From the NCBI RefSeq assembly GCF_003700275.1, contig NZ_RBRE01000061.1:47474-111473 (forward strand): DNA of 64,000 nucleotides. The letters are read 5' to 3'. The translations under genes and the position numbers were made by a program. Position 1 is the stretch's first letter; each line of letters starts with the position of its first letter. This stretch comes from Pseudomonas cichorii (GTDB lineage: Bacteria; Pseudomonadota; Gammaproteobacteria; Pseudomonadales; Pseudomonadaceae). This document shows positions 55,870-64,000 of this stretch, piece by piece. The notes below the pieces were generated by a model. It ran no database searches. It was not told where the DNA came from and saw only the letters and a program-made list of their open reading frames with translations.

Positions 55870-56595
55870 GTGAATAAATGGTGGATTCCGGCTGTAACGG
55901 CTCTGGCGTTGCTCAATGGTTGTGCCAATGTGGAGCGTGGCTCGATTCCGGTCGTGGATTCGGGCTCCAAGGTTTCTAACAGCGAGCGTGTTTCGGCTTC
56001 GCGCAATACGGCTTATCGGGCCAATACCGCCCAGGCTCCGCAGGCTCAGGCCGTGCCGCAGGATTCCGGTGTGGTGGTGATGGTTCCTGGCGCTGCAGCG
56101 AGCCAGAGTTTCTCTGCTCCGGCAACCCAGTCATCATTCAGCATCGATACGCCACCGGCGACTCAGCAGCAGCCGATCAATTCGGCTCCGGTGAGCAACT
56201 ACAGCATGCCACCTGCCTCGGCGCCGAGCGGTATCCCGTCCAGTTCGTCCGGCCTGTCGGCTGACGAGCAGCTCGATGGTCCGGTACTGGCATTGTTGAC
56301 CACAGCTCAGCAGCAGCAAGGCAGTGGCGACCTCAACGGCGCTTCGTCGAGCCTAGAACGCGCCCAGCGTGTGGCGCCACGTGAGCCGCAAGTGCTTTAT
56401 CGTCTGGCCCAGGTGCGTCTGGCCCAGGGCGATGCTGCCCAGGCTGAGCAGTTGGCCCGTCGTGGTCTGACCTATGCCAATGGCCGTGCAAGCCTGCAGT
56501 CGAGCCTTTGGGAACTGATTGGCCAATCCCGTGAAAAACAGGGCGATTCGGCTGGCGCAGCCCTGGCGCGTCAAAAAGCCAAGGCTGGTTTCTGA
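55870..56595 (+). CDS. lpoP: PBP1b activator lipoprotein LpoP
   Basis: A 241-residue lipoprotein with lipobox LLNGC (Cys18), a long Pro/Ser/Gln/Ala-rich linker to about residue 130 able to span the periplasm, and a C-terminal TPR-like domain (ALLTTAQQQQGSGDLNGASS, then VLYRLAQVRLAQGDAAQAEQ). It lies 16 bases after mrcB. In P. aeruginosa the gene after ponB encodes LpoP, the outer-membrane activator of PBP1b; position, lipobox and TPR all agree. Confidence 0.88.
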   Translation: MNKWWIPAVTALALLNGCANVERGSIPVVDSGSKVSNSERVSASRNTAYRANTAQAPQAQAVPQDSGVVVMVPGAAASQSFSAPATQSSFSIDTPPATQQQPINSAPVSNYSMPPASAPSGIPSSSSGLSADEQLDGPVLALLTTAQQQQGSGDLNGASSSLERAQRVAPREPQVLYRLAQVRLAQGDAAQAEQLARRGLTYANGRASLQSSLWELIGQSREKQGDSAGAALARQKAKAGF

Positions 56596-56924
56596 TGGAT
56601 CAGCGTCTGCCCGAGGTGGCCGAGCAACTGTTGTTGATCGAGCGTGAGTTGCGGGGGCTGGGCTGGTGGCAGGATGCTCCGCCCAGTGAGCAGGCGCTTT
56701 CCAGTACCGAGCCGTTCTGTGTCGATACCCTGGAGTTCGAGCAATGGCTGCAATGGGTTTTCCTGCCACGGATGAAAATCATCCTGGAACGGGATCTGCC
56801 CTTGCCCAATGCTTCGGGGATTCTGGAAATGGCAGAAATGGTCTATGCAGGTCGCCAGGATGAAACCCGGCAACTGCAGGCGCTTCTGGCCCGCTTCGAT
56901 CAGTTGATCACTGCAGCCGGTTAA
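56595..56924 (+). CDS. yqcC: YqcC family protein (DUF446)
   Basis: A 109-residue soluble, mostly helical protein with VAEQLLLIERELRGLGWW, PFCVDTLEFEQWLQWVFLP and PNASGILEMAEMVYAG, the DUF446/YqcC pattern. Function unknown. Its ATG overlaps the lpoP stop (TGATG), so it belongs to the mrcB-lpoP transcript; it converges on the DUF4124 gene with a four-base overlap of stops. Confidence 0.9.
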   Translation: MDQRLPEVAEQLLLIERELRGLGWWQDAPPSEQALSSTEPFCVDTLEFEQWLQWVFLPRMKIILERDLPLPNASGILEMAEMVYAGRQDETRQLQALLARFDQLITAAG

Positions 56925-57340
56925 CGGCAGAACTCGGCGATAGTCCGTTCGGTTTCTGCAAGTCGCGCCTTGCGGTCTTCGTCCGACAGGCGCTTTGTCC
57001 CGCCTTCTGTCTGCTCGCGCACCCGCGGATTGTTCTGCAGTTGCGCGAGGTTGTTGCGCATCACTTCGCAGTTCTCGGCCAGCCTGGCTTCCTGGGCACG
57101 CACCTGTTTCTTGACCCTGGCATCGATCTCCTGCTGTTTGGGATCCGCTTCGCTGGCCGTTGGCGCGGCGGGAGCCGGTGGCGGCTTTTGCACGTTGATT
57201 TCTTCTGCCTGCTGGCCTGCCGGCGGTTGCGCATCGAAATGCGTCACGCCCTGTGCATCGACCCATTTGTAGATTTGAGCGGCCTGGCTGGTGGTGCTTA
57301 CCGCCATTGAGAATGCAGCCGCGAGAATCATCCAGCGCAT
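56921..57340 (-). CDS. DUF4124 periplasmic protein
   Basis: A 139-residue protein with a signal peptide (MRWMILAAAFSMAVSTTSQA), the DUF4124 motif IYKWVDAQGVTHFDAQPPAG and a charged coiled-coil tail (KKQVRAQEARLAENCEVMRN) ending in a Cys. Proteins of this family are abundant in pseudomonads without a known role. Confidence 0.88.
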   Translation of the reverse strand: MRWMILAAAFSMAVSTTSQAAQIYKWVDAQGVTHFDAQPPAGQQAEEINVQKPPPAPAAPTASEADPKQQEIDARVKKQVRAQEARLAENCEVMRNNLAQLQNNPRVREQTEGGTKRLSDEDRKARLAETERTIAEFCR

Positions 57341-57739
57341 GGTACTTCCTTGAAAATTCTGTGCCGCGCAAAGCTACCATAATGCGCGCTTCGAGTCCGA
57401 ACGAGTGCTGGCTTCGGGGGACAGCCCGGAAGAAAGCTCACGGATTACTTGACTTGCGGGGGGCGAATCACAACAATTCAAAGTTCGCTGTAGAAGGACT
57501 GCCAGAAGCAGACCGTCTCGGTAGATCATGAGGCGCACACCCGCGCCGACCTGTAACACCCGCAACGCGTTACCTCGCGCTGGGTGGGAATGTTCCGCAA
57601 CACTCAGGGACATCCCAATACTTGCTCAGTCAGTGCTGACGTAGTCGGCGACCACCGTCGCTCATGCTCTGCTTGGCAGTAAACCTAATAAGACCCGTCC
57701 CGGAGTGGACGGTATTCTGGCGTTTTAGAGGTGAACAAC
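57341..57739 (+). promoter_or_regulatory. 399-base leader region of ilvI
   Basis: The gap before ilvI holds a hairpin CCGTCC-CGGAG-TGGACGG (about 57696-57713) close to the start codon and several shorter pairings, for example TCAG/CTGA near 57627-57639. A frame at 57528-57644 would encode 38 residues whose last eleven are rich in branched-chain codons (DIPILAQSVLT), as expected of an ilv attenuation leader, but it lacks a clear ribosome site. Treat it as a long regulatory leader of unknown mechanism. Confidence 0.4.
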
Positions 57740-59464
57740 GTGGAGCTTTTATCTGGCGCTGAAATGGTCGTCCGCTTCCTGCGTGACGAAGGCGTTAAGT
57801 ACATTTACGGGTACCCGGGTGGTGCCCTTCTGCATGTCTACGACGCACTGTTCAAAGAGCCGGCCGTCAACCACATCCTGGTTCGTCATGAGCAGGCCGC
57901 CACGCACATGGCCGACGGTTATGCCCGTGCGACCGGCAAGGCTGGCGTGGTTCTGGTGACTTCGGGTCCTGGTGCGACCAACGCCATCACCGGTATCGCC
58001 ACTGCCTACATGGACTCGATCCCGATGGTGGTTCTGTCCGGTCAGGTTGCCAGTACGCTGGTCGGCACCGATGCCTTCCAGGAGACCGACATGATCGGTA
58101 TCTCCCGGCCGATCGTGAAGCACAGCTTCATGATCAAGCATCCCTCGGAAATCCCGGAAGTCCTGAAAAAGGCCTTCTATCTGGCCCAGTCCGGTCGTCC
58201 GGGTCCGGTGGTCGTCGATATTCCGAAAGACATGACCAACCCAGCCGAGAAATACGAATACGTTTTCCCGAAAAAAGCCAAGCTGCGCTCCTACAGCCCG
58301 GCCGTTCGTGGTCACTCGGGCCAGATCCGCAAGGCGGTCGAGATGTTGCTGGCCGCCAAGCGTCCGATCATCTATGCCGGTGGTGGCGTGGTCATGGGCA
58401 ACGGTTCCGAGCAACTGACCGAGCTGGCCAAACAGCTCAATGCTCCGGTCACCAACACCCTGATGGGTCTTGGCAGCTACCCGGGCACCGATCGCCAGTT
58501 CGTTGGCATGCTCGGCATGCACGGCAGCTACACCGCCAACCTGGCCATGCACCACACCGATGTGATCCTGGCCGTGGGCGCTCGTTTCGATGACCGTGTC
58601 ATCAATGGCGCGAGCAAGTTCAGCCCCAACGCCAAGATCATCCACATCGATATCGACCCGGCATCGATCTCCAAGACCATCAAGGCCGACGTGCCTATCG
58701 TTGGTCCGGTCGAGAGCGTGCTGACCGAAATGGTCGCGACCCTCAAGGACATCGGCGAGACTCCGAACAAGGAATCCGTCGCTTCCTGGTGGAAGCAGAT
58801 CGATGAATGGCGTGCCGGCGGCGACCTGTTCCCGTACAACCGTGGCGACGGCAGTGTCATCAAGCCGCAGACGGTCATCGAAACACTGTGCGAAGTGACC
58901 AAGGGCGATGCCTACGTTTCTTCCGACGTGGGTCAGCACCAGATGTTCGCGGCCCAGTACTACCGCTTCAACAAGCCTAATCGCTGGATCAACTCCGGCG
59001 GCCTGGGCACCATGGGCTTCGGTTTCCCGGCGGCCATGGGCGTCAAGCTGAGCTTCCCGGATGCCGATGTTGCCTGCGTAACCGGCGAAGGCAGTATCCA
59101 GATGAACATCCAGGAGCTGTCGACCTGCCTGCAGTACGGCCTTCCGGTGAAGATCATCCTGCTCAACAACGGCGTGCTGGGCATGGTCCGTCAGTGGCAG
59201 GACATGAGCTACGGCGCTCGTCACTCGCATTCCTACATGGAGTCGCTGCCTGACTTCGTGAAACTGGTTGAAGCCTATGGCCATGTCGGCATTCGGGTCA
59301 CCGATCTGAAAGATCTGAAGCCGAAGATGGAAGAAGCCTTTGCCATGAAGGATCGCCTGGTGTTCCTCGACATCCAGGTCGATGTGACCGAGCACGTCTA
59401 TCCGATGCAGATCAAGGACGGCTCCATGCGCGATATGTGGTTGAGCAAGACGGAGCGTACATAA
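57740..59464 (+). CDS. ilvI: Acetolactate synthase large (catalytic) subunit
   Basis: IlvI makes acetolactate or acetohydroxybutyrate with thiamine diphosphate, the first common step to valine, leucine and isoleucine. The 574-residue protein has YGYPGGALLHVYDALF, HEQAATHMADGYAR (catalytic Glu), SGPGATNAITGIATAYMDS, the FAD part RFDDRVINGASKFSP and the ThDP motif TGEGSIQMNIQELSTCLQ with ILLNN. GTG 57740 is used because GAGGTG lies just before it; the upstream GTG 57731 overlaps that site. ilvH follows two bases after the stop. Confidence 0.96.
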   Translation: MELLSGAEMVVRFLRDEGVKYIYGYPGGALLHVYDALFKEPAVNHILVRHEQAATHMADGYARATGKAGVVLVTSGPGATNAITGIATAYMDSIPMVVLSGQVASTLVGTDAFQETDMIGISRPIVKHSFMIKHPSEIPEVLKKAFYLAQSGRPGPVVVDIPKDMTNPAEKYEYVFPKKAKLRSYSPAVRGHSGQIRKAVEMLLAAKRPIIYAGGGVVMGNGSEQLTELAKQLNAPVTNTLMGLGSYPGTDRQFVGMLGMHGSYTANLAMHHTDVILAVGARFDDRVINGASKFSPNAKIIHIDIDPASISKTIKADVPIVGPVESVLTEMVATLKDIGETPNKESVASWWKQIDEWRAGGDLFPYNRGDGSVIKPQTVIETLCEVTKGDAYVSSDVGQHQMFAAQYYRFNKPNRWINSGGLGTMGFGFPAAMGVKLSFPDADVACVTGEGSIQMNIQELSTCLQYGLPVKIILLNNGVLGMVRQWQDMSYGARHSHSYMESLPDFVKLVEAYGHVGIRVTDLKDLKPKMEEAFAMKDRLVFLDIQVDVTEHVYPMQIKDGSMRDMWLSKTERT

Positions 59465-59466
59465 TC

Positions 59467-59958
59467 ATGCGGCACATCATTTCCCTATTGCTGGAAAACG
59501 AACCGGGTGCGTTGTCTCGTGTCGTCGGGCTGTTTTCGCAGCGTAACTACAACATCGAAAGCCTGACCGTGGCACCGACCGAAGACCCGACCCTGTCGCG
59601 TCTGACGCTGACCACGGTCGGGCACGATGAAGTGATCGAGCAGATCACCAAGAACCTCAACAAGCTGGTTGAAGTGGTCAAGCTGGTCGATCTGTCCGAA
59701 AGCGCTCACATCGAGCGTGAACTGATGCTGGTCAAGGTCAAGGCCACCGGTGCACAGCGTGCCGAGATCAAGCGCACCACGGATATCTTCCGCGGGCAGA
59801 TCGTTGACGTGACTGCCAGCGTCTACACCGTACAGTTGAGTGGCACTAGCGACAAACTGGACAGTTTCATTCAGGCCATCGGCACCGCCGCTATCCTGGA
59901 AACAGTACGCAGTGGCGTAACGGGTATTGCCCGTGGCGACAAAGTGCTGAGCATTTAA
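59467..59958 (+). CDS. ilvH: Acetolactate synthase small (regulatory) subunit
   Basis: The 163-residue subunit activates IlvI and gives valine feedback. It has an N-terminal ACT domain (ISLLLENEPGALSRVVGLFS, RNYNIESLTVAPTEDPTLSR) and a C-terminal domain (ELMLVKVKATGAQRAEIKR). Conserved Gly and Asn residues in the valine site (NEPGAL, NYNIESL) are intact. Confidence 0.97.
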   Translation: MRHIISLLLENEPGALSRVVGLFSQRNYNIESLTVAPTEDPTLSRLTLTTVGHDEVIEQITKNLNKLVEVVKLVDLSESAHIERELMLVKVKATGAQRAEIKRTTDIFRGQIVDVTASVYTVQLSGTSDKLDSFIQAIGTAAILETVRSGVTGIARGDKVLSI

Positions 59959-60011
59959 TTAACTCAATTAGCAAATGGCCTGAAGGCCTAGATAGATAAC
60001 AGGGGAATTCC

Positions 60012-61028
60012 ATGAAAGTTTTTTACGACAAAGACTGTGACCTTTCGATCATCCAGGGCAAGAAAGTCGCCATCATCGGCTACGGCTCCCAGGGCCACGC
60101 TCAAGCGTGCAACCTGAAAGACTCCGGCGTTGACGTCACTGTTGGCCTGCGCAAAGGTTCGGCTACTGTCGCCAAAGCTGAAGCTCATGGCCTGAAAGTA
60201 ACTGACGTTGCCTCTGCCGTTGCTGCTGCCGATCTGGTCATGATCCTGACTCCGGATGAATTCCAGTCCCAGCTGTACAAGAACGAAGTCGAGCCGAACC
60301 TGAAGAAGGGCGCAACCCTGGCTTTCTCTCACGGCTTCGCGATTCACTACAACCAGGTTGTGCCACGTGCCGACCTGGACGTGATCATGATCGCGCCAAA
60401 GGCTCCAGGCCACACCGTTCGTACCGAATTCGTCAAAGGCGGCGGTATTCCTGACCTGATCGCTGTTTACCAGGATGCTTCGGGCAACGCCAAGAACGTC
60501 GCCCTGTCCTACGCTTCGGGCGTTGGCGGTGGCCGTACCGGTATCATCGAAACCACCTTCAAGGACGAAACCGAAACCGACCTGTTCGGCGAACAGGCCG
60601 TTCTGTGCGGCGGTACCGTTGAGCTGGTCAAGGCTGGCTTCGAGACTCTGGTTGAAGCCGGTTACGCTCCGGAAATGGCCTACTTCGAGTGCCTGCACGA
60701 ACTGAAGCTGATCGTTGACCTCATGTACGAAGGCGGTATCGCCAACATGAACTACTCGATCTCCAACAACGCCGAATACGGCGAGTACGTGACCGGCCCT
60801 GAAGTCATCAACGCCGAATCCCGTCAGGCCATGCGCAACGCTCTGAAGCGCATCCAGGACGGCGAATACGCGAAGATGTTCATCAGCGAAGGCGCTACCG
60901 GCTACCCATCGATGACCGCCAAGCGTCGTAACAACGCTGCTCACGGTATCGAAGTCATCGGCGAAAAACTGCGCTCCATGATGCCTTGGATCGCGGCGAA
61001 CAAAATCGTCGACAAGGACAAGAACTAA
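60012..61028 (+). CDS. ilvC: Ketol-acid reductoisomerase
   Basis: IlvC isomerises and reduces acetolactate with NADPH. The class I, 338-residue enzyme has the nucleotide motif VAIIGYGSQGHAQACNLKDS, the NADPH-type loop LRKGSATVAKAEAHG, APKAPGHTVRTEF and the metal region GEQAVLCGGTVELV plus ECLHELKLIVDLMYEGG. It completes the ilvIHC operon and is followed by a terminator. Confidence 0.98.
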   Translation: MKVFYDKDCDLSIIQGKKVAIIGYGSQGHAQACNLKDSGVDVTVGLRKGSATVAKAEAHGLKVTDVASAVAAADLVMILTPDEFQSQLYKNEVEPNLKKGATLAFSHGFAIHYNQVVPRADLDVIMIAPKAPGHTVRTEFVKGGGIPDLIAVYQDASGNAKNVALSYASGVGGGRTGIIETTFKDETETDLFGEQAVLCGGTVELVKAGFETLVEAGYAPEMAYFECLHELKLIVDLMYEGGIANMNYSISNNAEYGEYVTGPEVINAESRQAMRNALKRIQDGEYAKMFISEGATGYPSMTAKRRNNAAHGIEVIGEKLRSMMPWIAANKIVDKDKN

Positions 61029-61047
61029 GTTTCTCTGTTCTGAAAGG

Positions 61048-61074
61048 ACGCGGCCAATTGGCCGCGTTTTTTCG
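61048..61074 (+). terminator. Terminator of ilvIHC
   Basis: ACGCGGCCAATTGGCCGCGT is a perfect palindrome followed by a T run. It separates ilvC from pssA. Confidence 0.92.
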
Positions 61075-61172
61075 TTATGGGCCAGTGTCTGGTATAAAGC
61101 TGCATCGTTTGTCGACGAACCCTCGTCGCAGACACCTGTCGAATCTTTTCAAACCGCTGCAAGGTAATGTCC

Positions 61173-62030
61173 ATGAGCGAACGTCCTGAAGAGCCCAACA
61201 AGGCCTCCGACGCCGAAAGTCTGCTACCGATCGATGAACATGTTGAAGAAGGGCACGATGCCGAAGGGCGCAAGGTCCGTCATCGCGGAATCTATCTGCT
61301 GCCTAACCTGTTCACCACTGCGAACCTGTTCGCGGGTTTTTACTCCATCATCAGTTCCATGAGCGCCCAGAGTGCCTTGAGTGCTGGTGATACGGCTGCT
61401 GCGAGCAAGTATTTTGCGTTCGCCGCCATCGCTATCTTTGTCGCCATGGTCCTTGATGGACTGGATGGTCGCGTGGCGCGCATGACCAATACGCAGAGTG
61501 CCTTCGGCGCCGAGTACGATTCGTTGTCGGATATGGTCGCCTTCGGTGTTGCACCGGCGTTGCTGGCATTTGGCTGGGCGCTGGGCGATATGGGCAAGGT
61601 CGGCTGGATGGTCGCCTTCATCTATGTGGCGGGTGCTGCGTTGCGACTCGCCCGTTTCAACACGCAGGTTGGCAAGGCTGACAAGCGTTACTTCATCGGT
61701 CTTGCCAGCCCGGCTGCTGCGGGTGTGGTTGCCGGTACGGTCTGGGCGTTCAGTGACTTCGGAATCCAGGGCTCGAAACTGTCTTTCCTGGTGGCCTTGC
61801 TGGTCGCTGCGGCGGGCATGCTGATGGTCAGTAATATCAAGTACAACAGCTTCAAGGAGCTGGACTTGAAAGGGCGTGTGCCATTTGTAGCAATTTTGGC
61901 GGTGGTGTTGGTGTTTGCTGTGGTGTTCAGCGATCCGCCGCGCATTCTGCTGCTGATATTCCTCGGTTATGCGCTATCCGGGCCTGTTCAGTACCTGTTA
62001 CATCTTCGTCGCCATAAATCTGCCGACTGA
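61173..62030 (+). CDS. pssA: CDP-diacylglycerol-serine O-phosphatidyltransferase
   Basis: PssA makes phosphatidylserine, the precursor of phosphatidylethanolamine. The 285-residue membrane protein belongs to the CDP-alcohol phosphotransferase family, unlike the phospholipase D-like E. coli enzyme. It shows the motif DG..AR........G...D...D in DGLDGRVARMTN and FGAEYDSLSDMVAFG, and about seven hydrophobic segments after a charged 35-residue N-terminus. ATG 61173 is eight bases from AAGG; ATG 61167 is too close. TATAAA at 61093 is a possible -10 box. Confidence 0.93.
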   Translation: MSERPEEPNKASDAESLLPIDEHVEEGHDAEGRKVRHRGIYLLPNLFTTANLFAGFYSIISSMSAQSALSAGDTAAASKYFAFAAIAIFVAMVLDGLDGRVARMTNTQSAFGAEYDSLSDMVAFGVAPALLAFGWALGDMGKVGWMVAFIYVAGAALRLARFNTQVGKADKRYFIGLASPAAAGVVAGTVWAFSDFGIQGSKLSFLVALLVAAAGMLMVSNIKYNSFKELDLKGRVPFVAILAVVLVFAVVFSDPPRILLLIFLGYALSGPVQYLLHLRRHKSAD

Positions 62031-62093
62031 TCGGATATCCCCCATACTTCGTAGACTGTAGGTGCATAAAACCACCCGTTTTACGGAGTCATC

Positions 62094-63107
62094 ATGCTGA
62101 TCAAGATACCTTCGACGTCCGACTCGCGTGAGTCGGACGTTACGCCTGAAAAAATCTACCTGTCACGTCGCACGCTGTTGGCCAGTTCGCTTGCCGGTCT
62201 GGCGGTAACTGCGTTGCCGCGTCTGGCCAGTGCGCAGGATCCCTCCCGTTACGCTGATGTCGAAGCCGGGAAGGCGCCCGCCTGGTTTGCCGAGAAACTT
62301 CCAGGCACTCAATGGCAGGCAGTCAACGTCAAGGATGAGGCGATCACGCCCTTCAAGGACGCGACCCACTACAACAACTTCTATGAGTTCGGTACCGATA
62401 AGGGCGATCCGTCGCGCAATGCCGCCAGCTTGAAGACCGAGCCGTGGAGTGTGGTCATTGACGGTGAGGTCGGTAAGCCAGGTCGTTATGCCCTGGAAGA
62501 CTTCATGAAGCCTTATCAGTTGGAAGAGCGGATCTACCGACTGCGCTGCGTAGAGGCCTGGTCGATGGTCATTCCCTGGATCGGCTTTCCCATTTCGGCA
62601 TTGCTCAAGCAAGTGGAGCCGACATCCAGGGCCAGATACATCCGCTTTGAAACACTGCAGGATCCGCAATCCATGCCGGGTCAGCGTTCCGACTTTGCCT
62701 TGATCGACTGGCCCTATGTAGAAGGGCTGCGTCTGGACGAAGCCATGCATCCGTTGGCTATTCTTGCGGTCGGCATGTATGGGCGTGAGTTGCCCAATCA
62801 GAACGGTGCGCCGCTGCGCCTGGTCGTGCCCTGGAAGTACGGTTTCAAAAGTGTGAAATCCATCGTGCGTATCAGCCTGGTAAGCGAGCAGCCGAAAACC
62901 ACCTGGCAGAGCATCGCCGCCAATGAATATGGTTTCTATGCCAATGTGAATCCTGAGGTCGATCATCCGCGCTGGACGCAGGCCCGTGAGCGCCGGCTGC
63001 CGAGCGGGTTGTTCAGTCCGAACGTTCGTCAGACCGAGATGTTCAACGGATATGCAGAGGAGGTTGCCTCTTTATATACCGGCATGGATTTGAGGAAGGA
63101 TTACTGA
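62094..63107 (+). CDS. msrP: Methionine-sulfoxide reductase molybdoenzyme MsrP
   Basis: MsrP repairs oxidised methionines of periplasmic proteins with a molybdopterin cofactor. The 337-residue precursor has a twin-arginine signal (LSRRTLLASSLAGLAVTALP, cut near ASA at 47), so it is exported folded, and the molybdenum ligand Cys152 in YRLRCVEAWSMVIPW, with HYNNFYEFGTDKGDPS and LVVPWKYGFKSVKSI. Its stop overlaps msrQ (TGATG). Confidence 0.96.
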   Translation: MLIKIPSTSDSRESDVTPEKIYLSRRTLLASSLAGLAVTALPRLASAQDPSRYADVEAGKAPAWFAEKLPGTQWQAVNVKDEAITPFKDATHYNNFYEFGTDKGDPSRNAASLKTEPWSVVIDGEVGKPGRYALEDFMKPYQLEERIYRLRCVEAWSMVIPWIGFPISALLKQVEPTSRARYIRFETLQDPQSMPGQRSDFALIDWPYVEGLRLDEAMHPLAILAVGMYGRELPNQNGAPLRLVVPWKYGFKSVKSIVRISLVSEQPKTTWQSIAANEYGFYANVNPEVDHPRWTQARERRLPSGLFSPNVRQTEMFNGYAEEVASLYTGMDLRKDY

Positions 63108-63715
63108 TGCGCTACCCGTTCTGGCGTCTTGGCGTTTTTCTGGCCGCTTGTGTTGCTCCTGTCCTGTGGCTGTATCAGGCCTGGATATTTGCATTGGGGC
63201 CGGATCCTGGAAAGGTGCTGGTTGATCGCCTTGGCCTGGGAACCTTGATCCTGCTGTTGATTACCCTGGCGATGACACCCTTGCAGCGAATGACGGGGTG
63301 GGCGGGGTGGATTGCAGTGCGTCGGCAGTTGGGATTGTGGTGCTTTGCCTATGTGGTCCTGCACATGACGATGTATGCACTGTTTATCCTCGGGCTGGAT
63401 TGGGGGCAGTTGGGCGTGGAACTGGTCAAGCGGCCCTACATTATTGTCGGGAGTCTGGCCTTTGTCGGGCTTCTGGCTCTGGCAGTGACATCCAATCGTT
63501 ACAGTCAGCGTCGATTGGGCGCTCGCTGGAAGAAGCTCCACCGCCTTGTTTATGTGATTCTGGGCCTGGGGTTGCTGCATATGCTCTGGATAGTCAGGGC
63601 TGATCTCAAGGAATGGGCTTTGTATGCGGCGATTGGTGTGGGGCTGTTGGTCCTGCGGGTGCCAATGATTGCGAGGCGAATCCCTCGGTTCAATGCCCGT
63701 AAGTCAGCCGCGTAG
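63107..63715 (+). CDS. msrQ: Haem-binding membrane subunit MsrQ
   Basis: MsrQ passes electrons from the respiratory chain to MsrP. The 202-residue protein has about six membrane segments and a ferric-reductase-like core with haem-ligand His candidates in CFAYVVLHMTMYALFIL, WKKLHRLVYVILGLGLLHML. Two further signature parts are ITLAMTPLQRMTGW and GSLAFVGLLALAVTSNRYSQ. It is the last protein gene before the promoter region at the window end. Confidence 0.95.
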   Translation: MRYPFWRLGVFLAACVAPVLWLYQAWIFALGPDPGKVLVDRLGLGTLILLLITLAMTPLQRMTGWAGWIAVRRQLGLWCFAYVVLHMTMYALFILGLDWGQLGVELVKRPYIIVGSLAFVGLLALAVTSNRYSQRRLGARWKKLHRLVYVILGLGLLHMLWIVRADLKEWALYAAIGVGLLVLRVPMIARRIPRFNARKSAA

Positions 63716-63735
63716 ATAAAAAACTGAATTAAGTG

Positions 63736-63763
63736 TTGACGGGCGATTTAATCTCTCTATAAT
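63736..63763 (+). promoter_or_regulatory. Strong sigma-70 promoter (first, probable rRNA operon)
   Basis: TTGACG (63736-63741) and a perfect TATAAT (63758-63763) are 16 bases apart. GC-rich bases (CGCCCC) follow the -10 box, as in growth-controlled stable RNA promoters. Confidence 0.8.
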
Positions 63764-63892
63764 TCGCCCCACTTCCGGCGCAGGCGGAACTGAAAAAGCC
63801 TTGTAGATCAATAATTTACAAGTGTTTAGTCAGGTCGGTCAGCGAAGAAGGGCTTCGGTCGCGGTTGGATCGACAGCGGTAAGAGAAAGAGT

Positions 63893-63920
63893 TTGACACC
63901 GCCTCCGGGTGCTGTAGAAT
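63893..63920 (+). promoter_or_regulatory. Strong sigma-70 promoter (second, probable rRNA operon)
   Basis: A perfect TTGACA (63893-63898) and TAGAAT (63915-63920), 16 bases apart, followed by CGCCTCCCG, a GC-rich discriminator. With the promoter at 63736 this forms tandem promoters typical of Pseudomonas rrn operons. The remaining 80 bases look like an rRNA leader; the 16S gene itself is not in the window. In P. aeruginosa the msrPQ-pssA-ilvC block also lies beside an rRNA operon. Confidence 0.75.
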
Positions 63921-64000
63921 TCGCCTCCCGCTGAAGTTCAACGGTAAGTTGATCGAAGCGCAAGTGGTTGAAGTTGCAAAGGAAACTTTGAAAACTTCTG

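Overview
The window is a stretch of Pseudomonas core chromosome. Moderate GC, the gene order and several lineage hallmarks (cbrX-cbrA-cbrB with CrcZ before pcnB, a PrrF RNA beyond a haem-uptake operon, lpoP next to mrcB, a CDP-alcohol type pssA) point to Pseudomonas. A P. syringae/P. fluorescens type species is more likely than P. aeruginosa, because there is a single prrF copy and no phuR or phuS beside phuTUVW. No prophage, insertion sequence, CRISPR array, toxin-antitoxin pair or defence island is visible, and base composition looks even throughout.

Layout. 1-5550: carA-carB-greA and a small membrane protein gene. 5549-12271: yhbY (minus), rlmE, ftsH-folP-glmM-tpiA-secG and tRNA-Leu. 12323-21395: initiator tRNA followed by rimP-nusA-infB-rbfA-truB-rpsO-pnp, the classical translation/RNA-processing operon with terminator-like hairpins in its leader and a long stem ahead of pnp. 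21561-21992: a BON-domain periplasmic protein behind a very good sigma-54 promoter sequence. 22134-36936, all minus: envelope proteins (DUF2845, DUF748), an rRNA methyltransferase, a thiolase, an MpaB-type protein, acs, pgi, panB-panC-panD, folK and pcnB. 37074-42183, minus: the carbon-catabolite control locus cbrX-cbrA-cbrB plus the CrcZ RNA. 42273-43753, minus: gluQ and dksA. 44094-51114: an aminotransferase, sfsA, a Rieske protein (minus), the haem importer phuTUVW and deoC. 51124-51258, minus: a PrrF-type iron-responsive small RNA under a Fur box. 51420-57340: a pentapeptide protein, a kinase-like/ATPase fusion, mrcB-lpoP-yqcC and a DUF4124 protein. 57740-63715: ilvI-ilvH-ilvC, pssA and msrP-msrQ. 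The window ends in tandem strong promoters that probably drive an rRNA operon whose 16S gene starts beyond position 64000.

How the parts work together. CbrA/CbrB senses carbon/nitrogen status and, through sigma-54, drives CrcZ, an RNA with six A-rich Hfq-binding motifs that titrates Hfq and relieves catabolite repression. Iron is handled by a second RNA circuit: Fur sites precede both the haem importer and PrrF. Both RNAs lie in gaps between protein genes. Translation capacity is represented by two tRNAs, the nusA/infB operon, dksA, gluQ and the presumed rRNA operon. Cell-wall synthesis is represented by glmM, mrcB and its activator lipoprotein LpoP.

The most rewarding observations are the two regulatory RNAs with their promoters, the 58-residue CbrX frame coupled to cbrA, the sigma-54 promoter before the BON gene, and structured leaders before rimP, pnp and ilvI. 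I found no convincing wholly new system.
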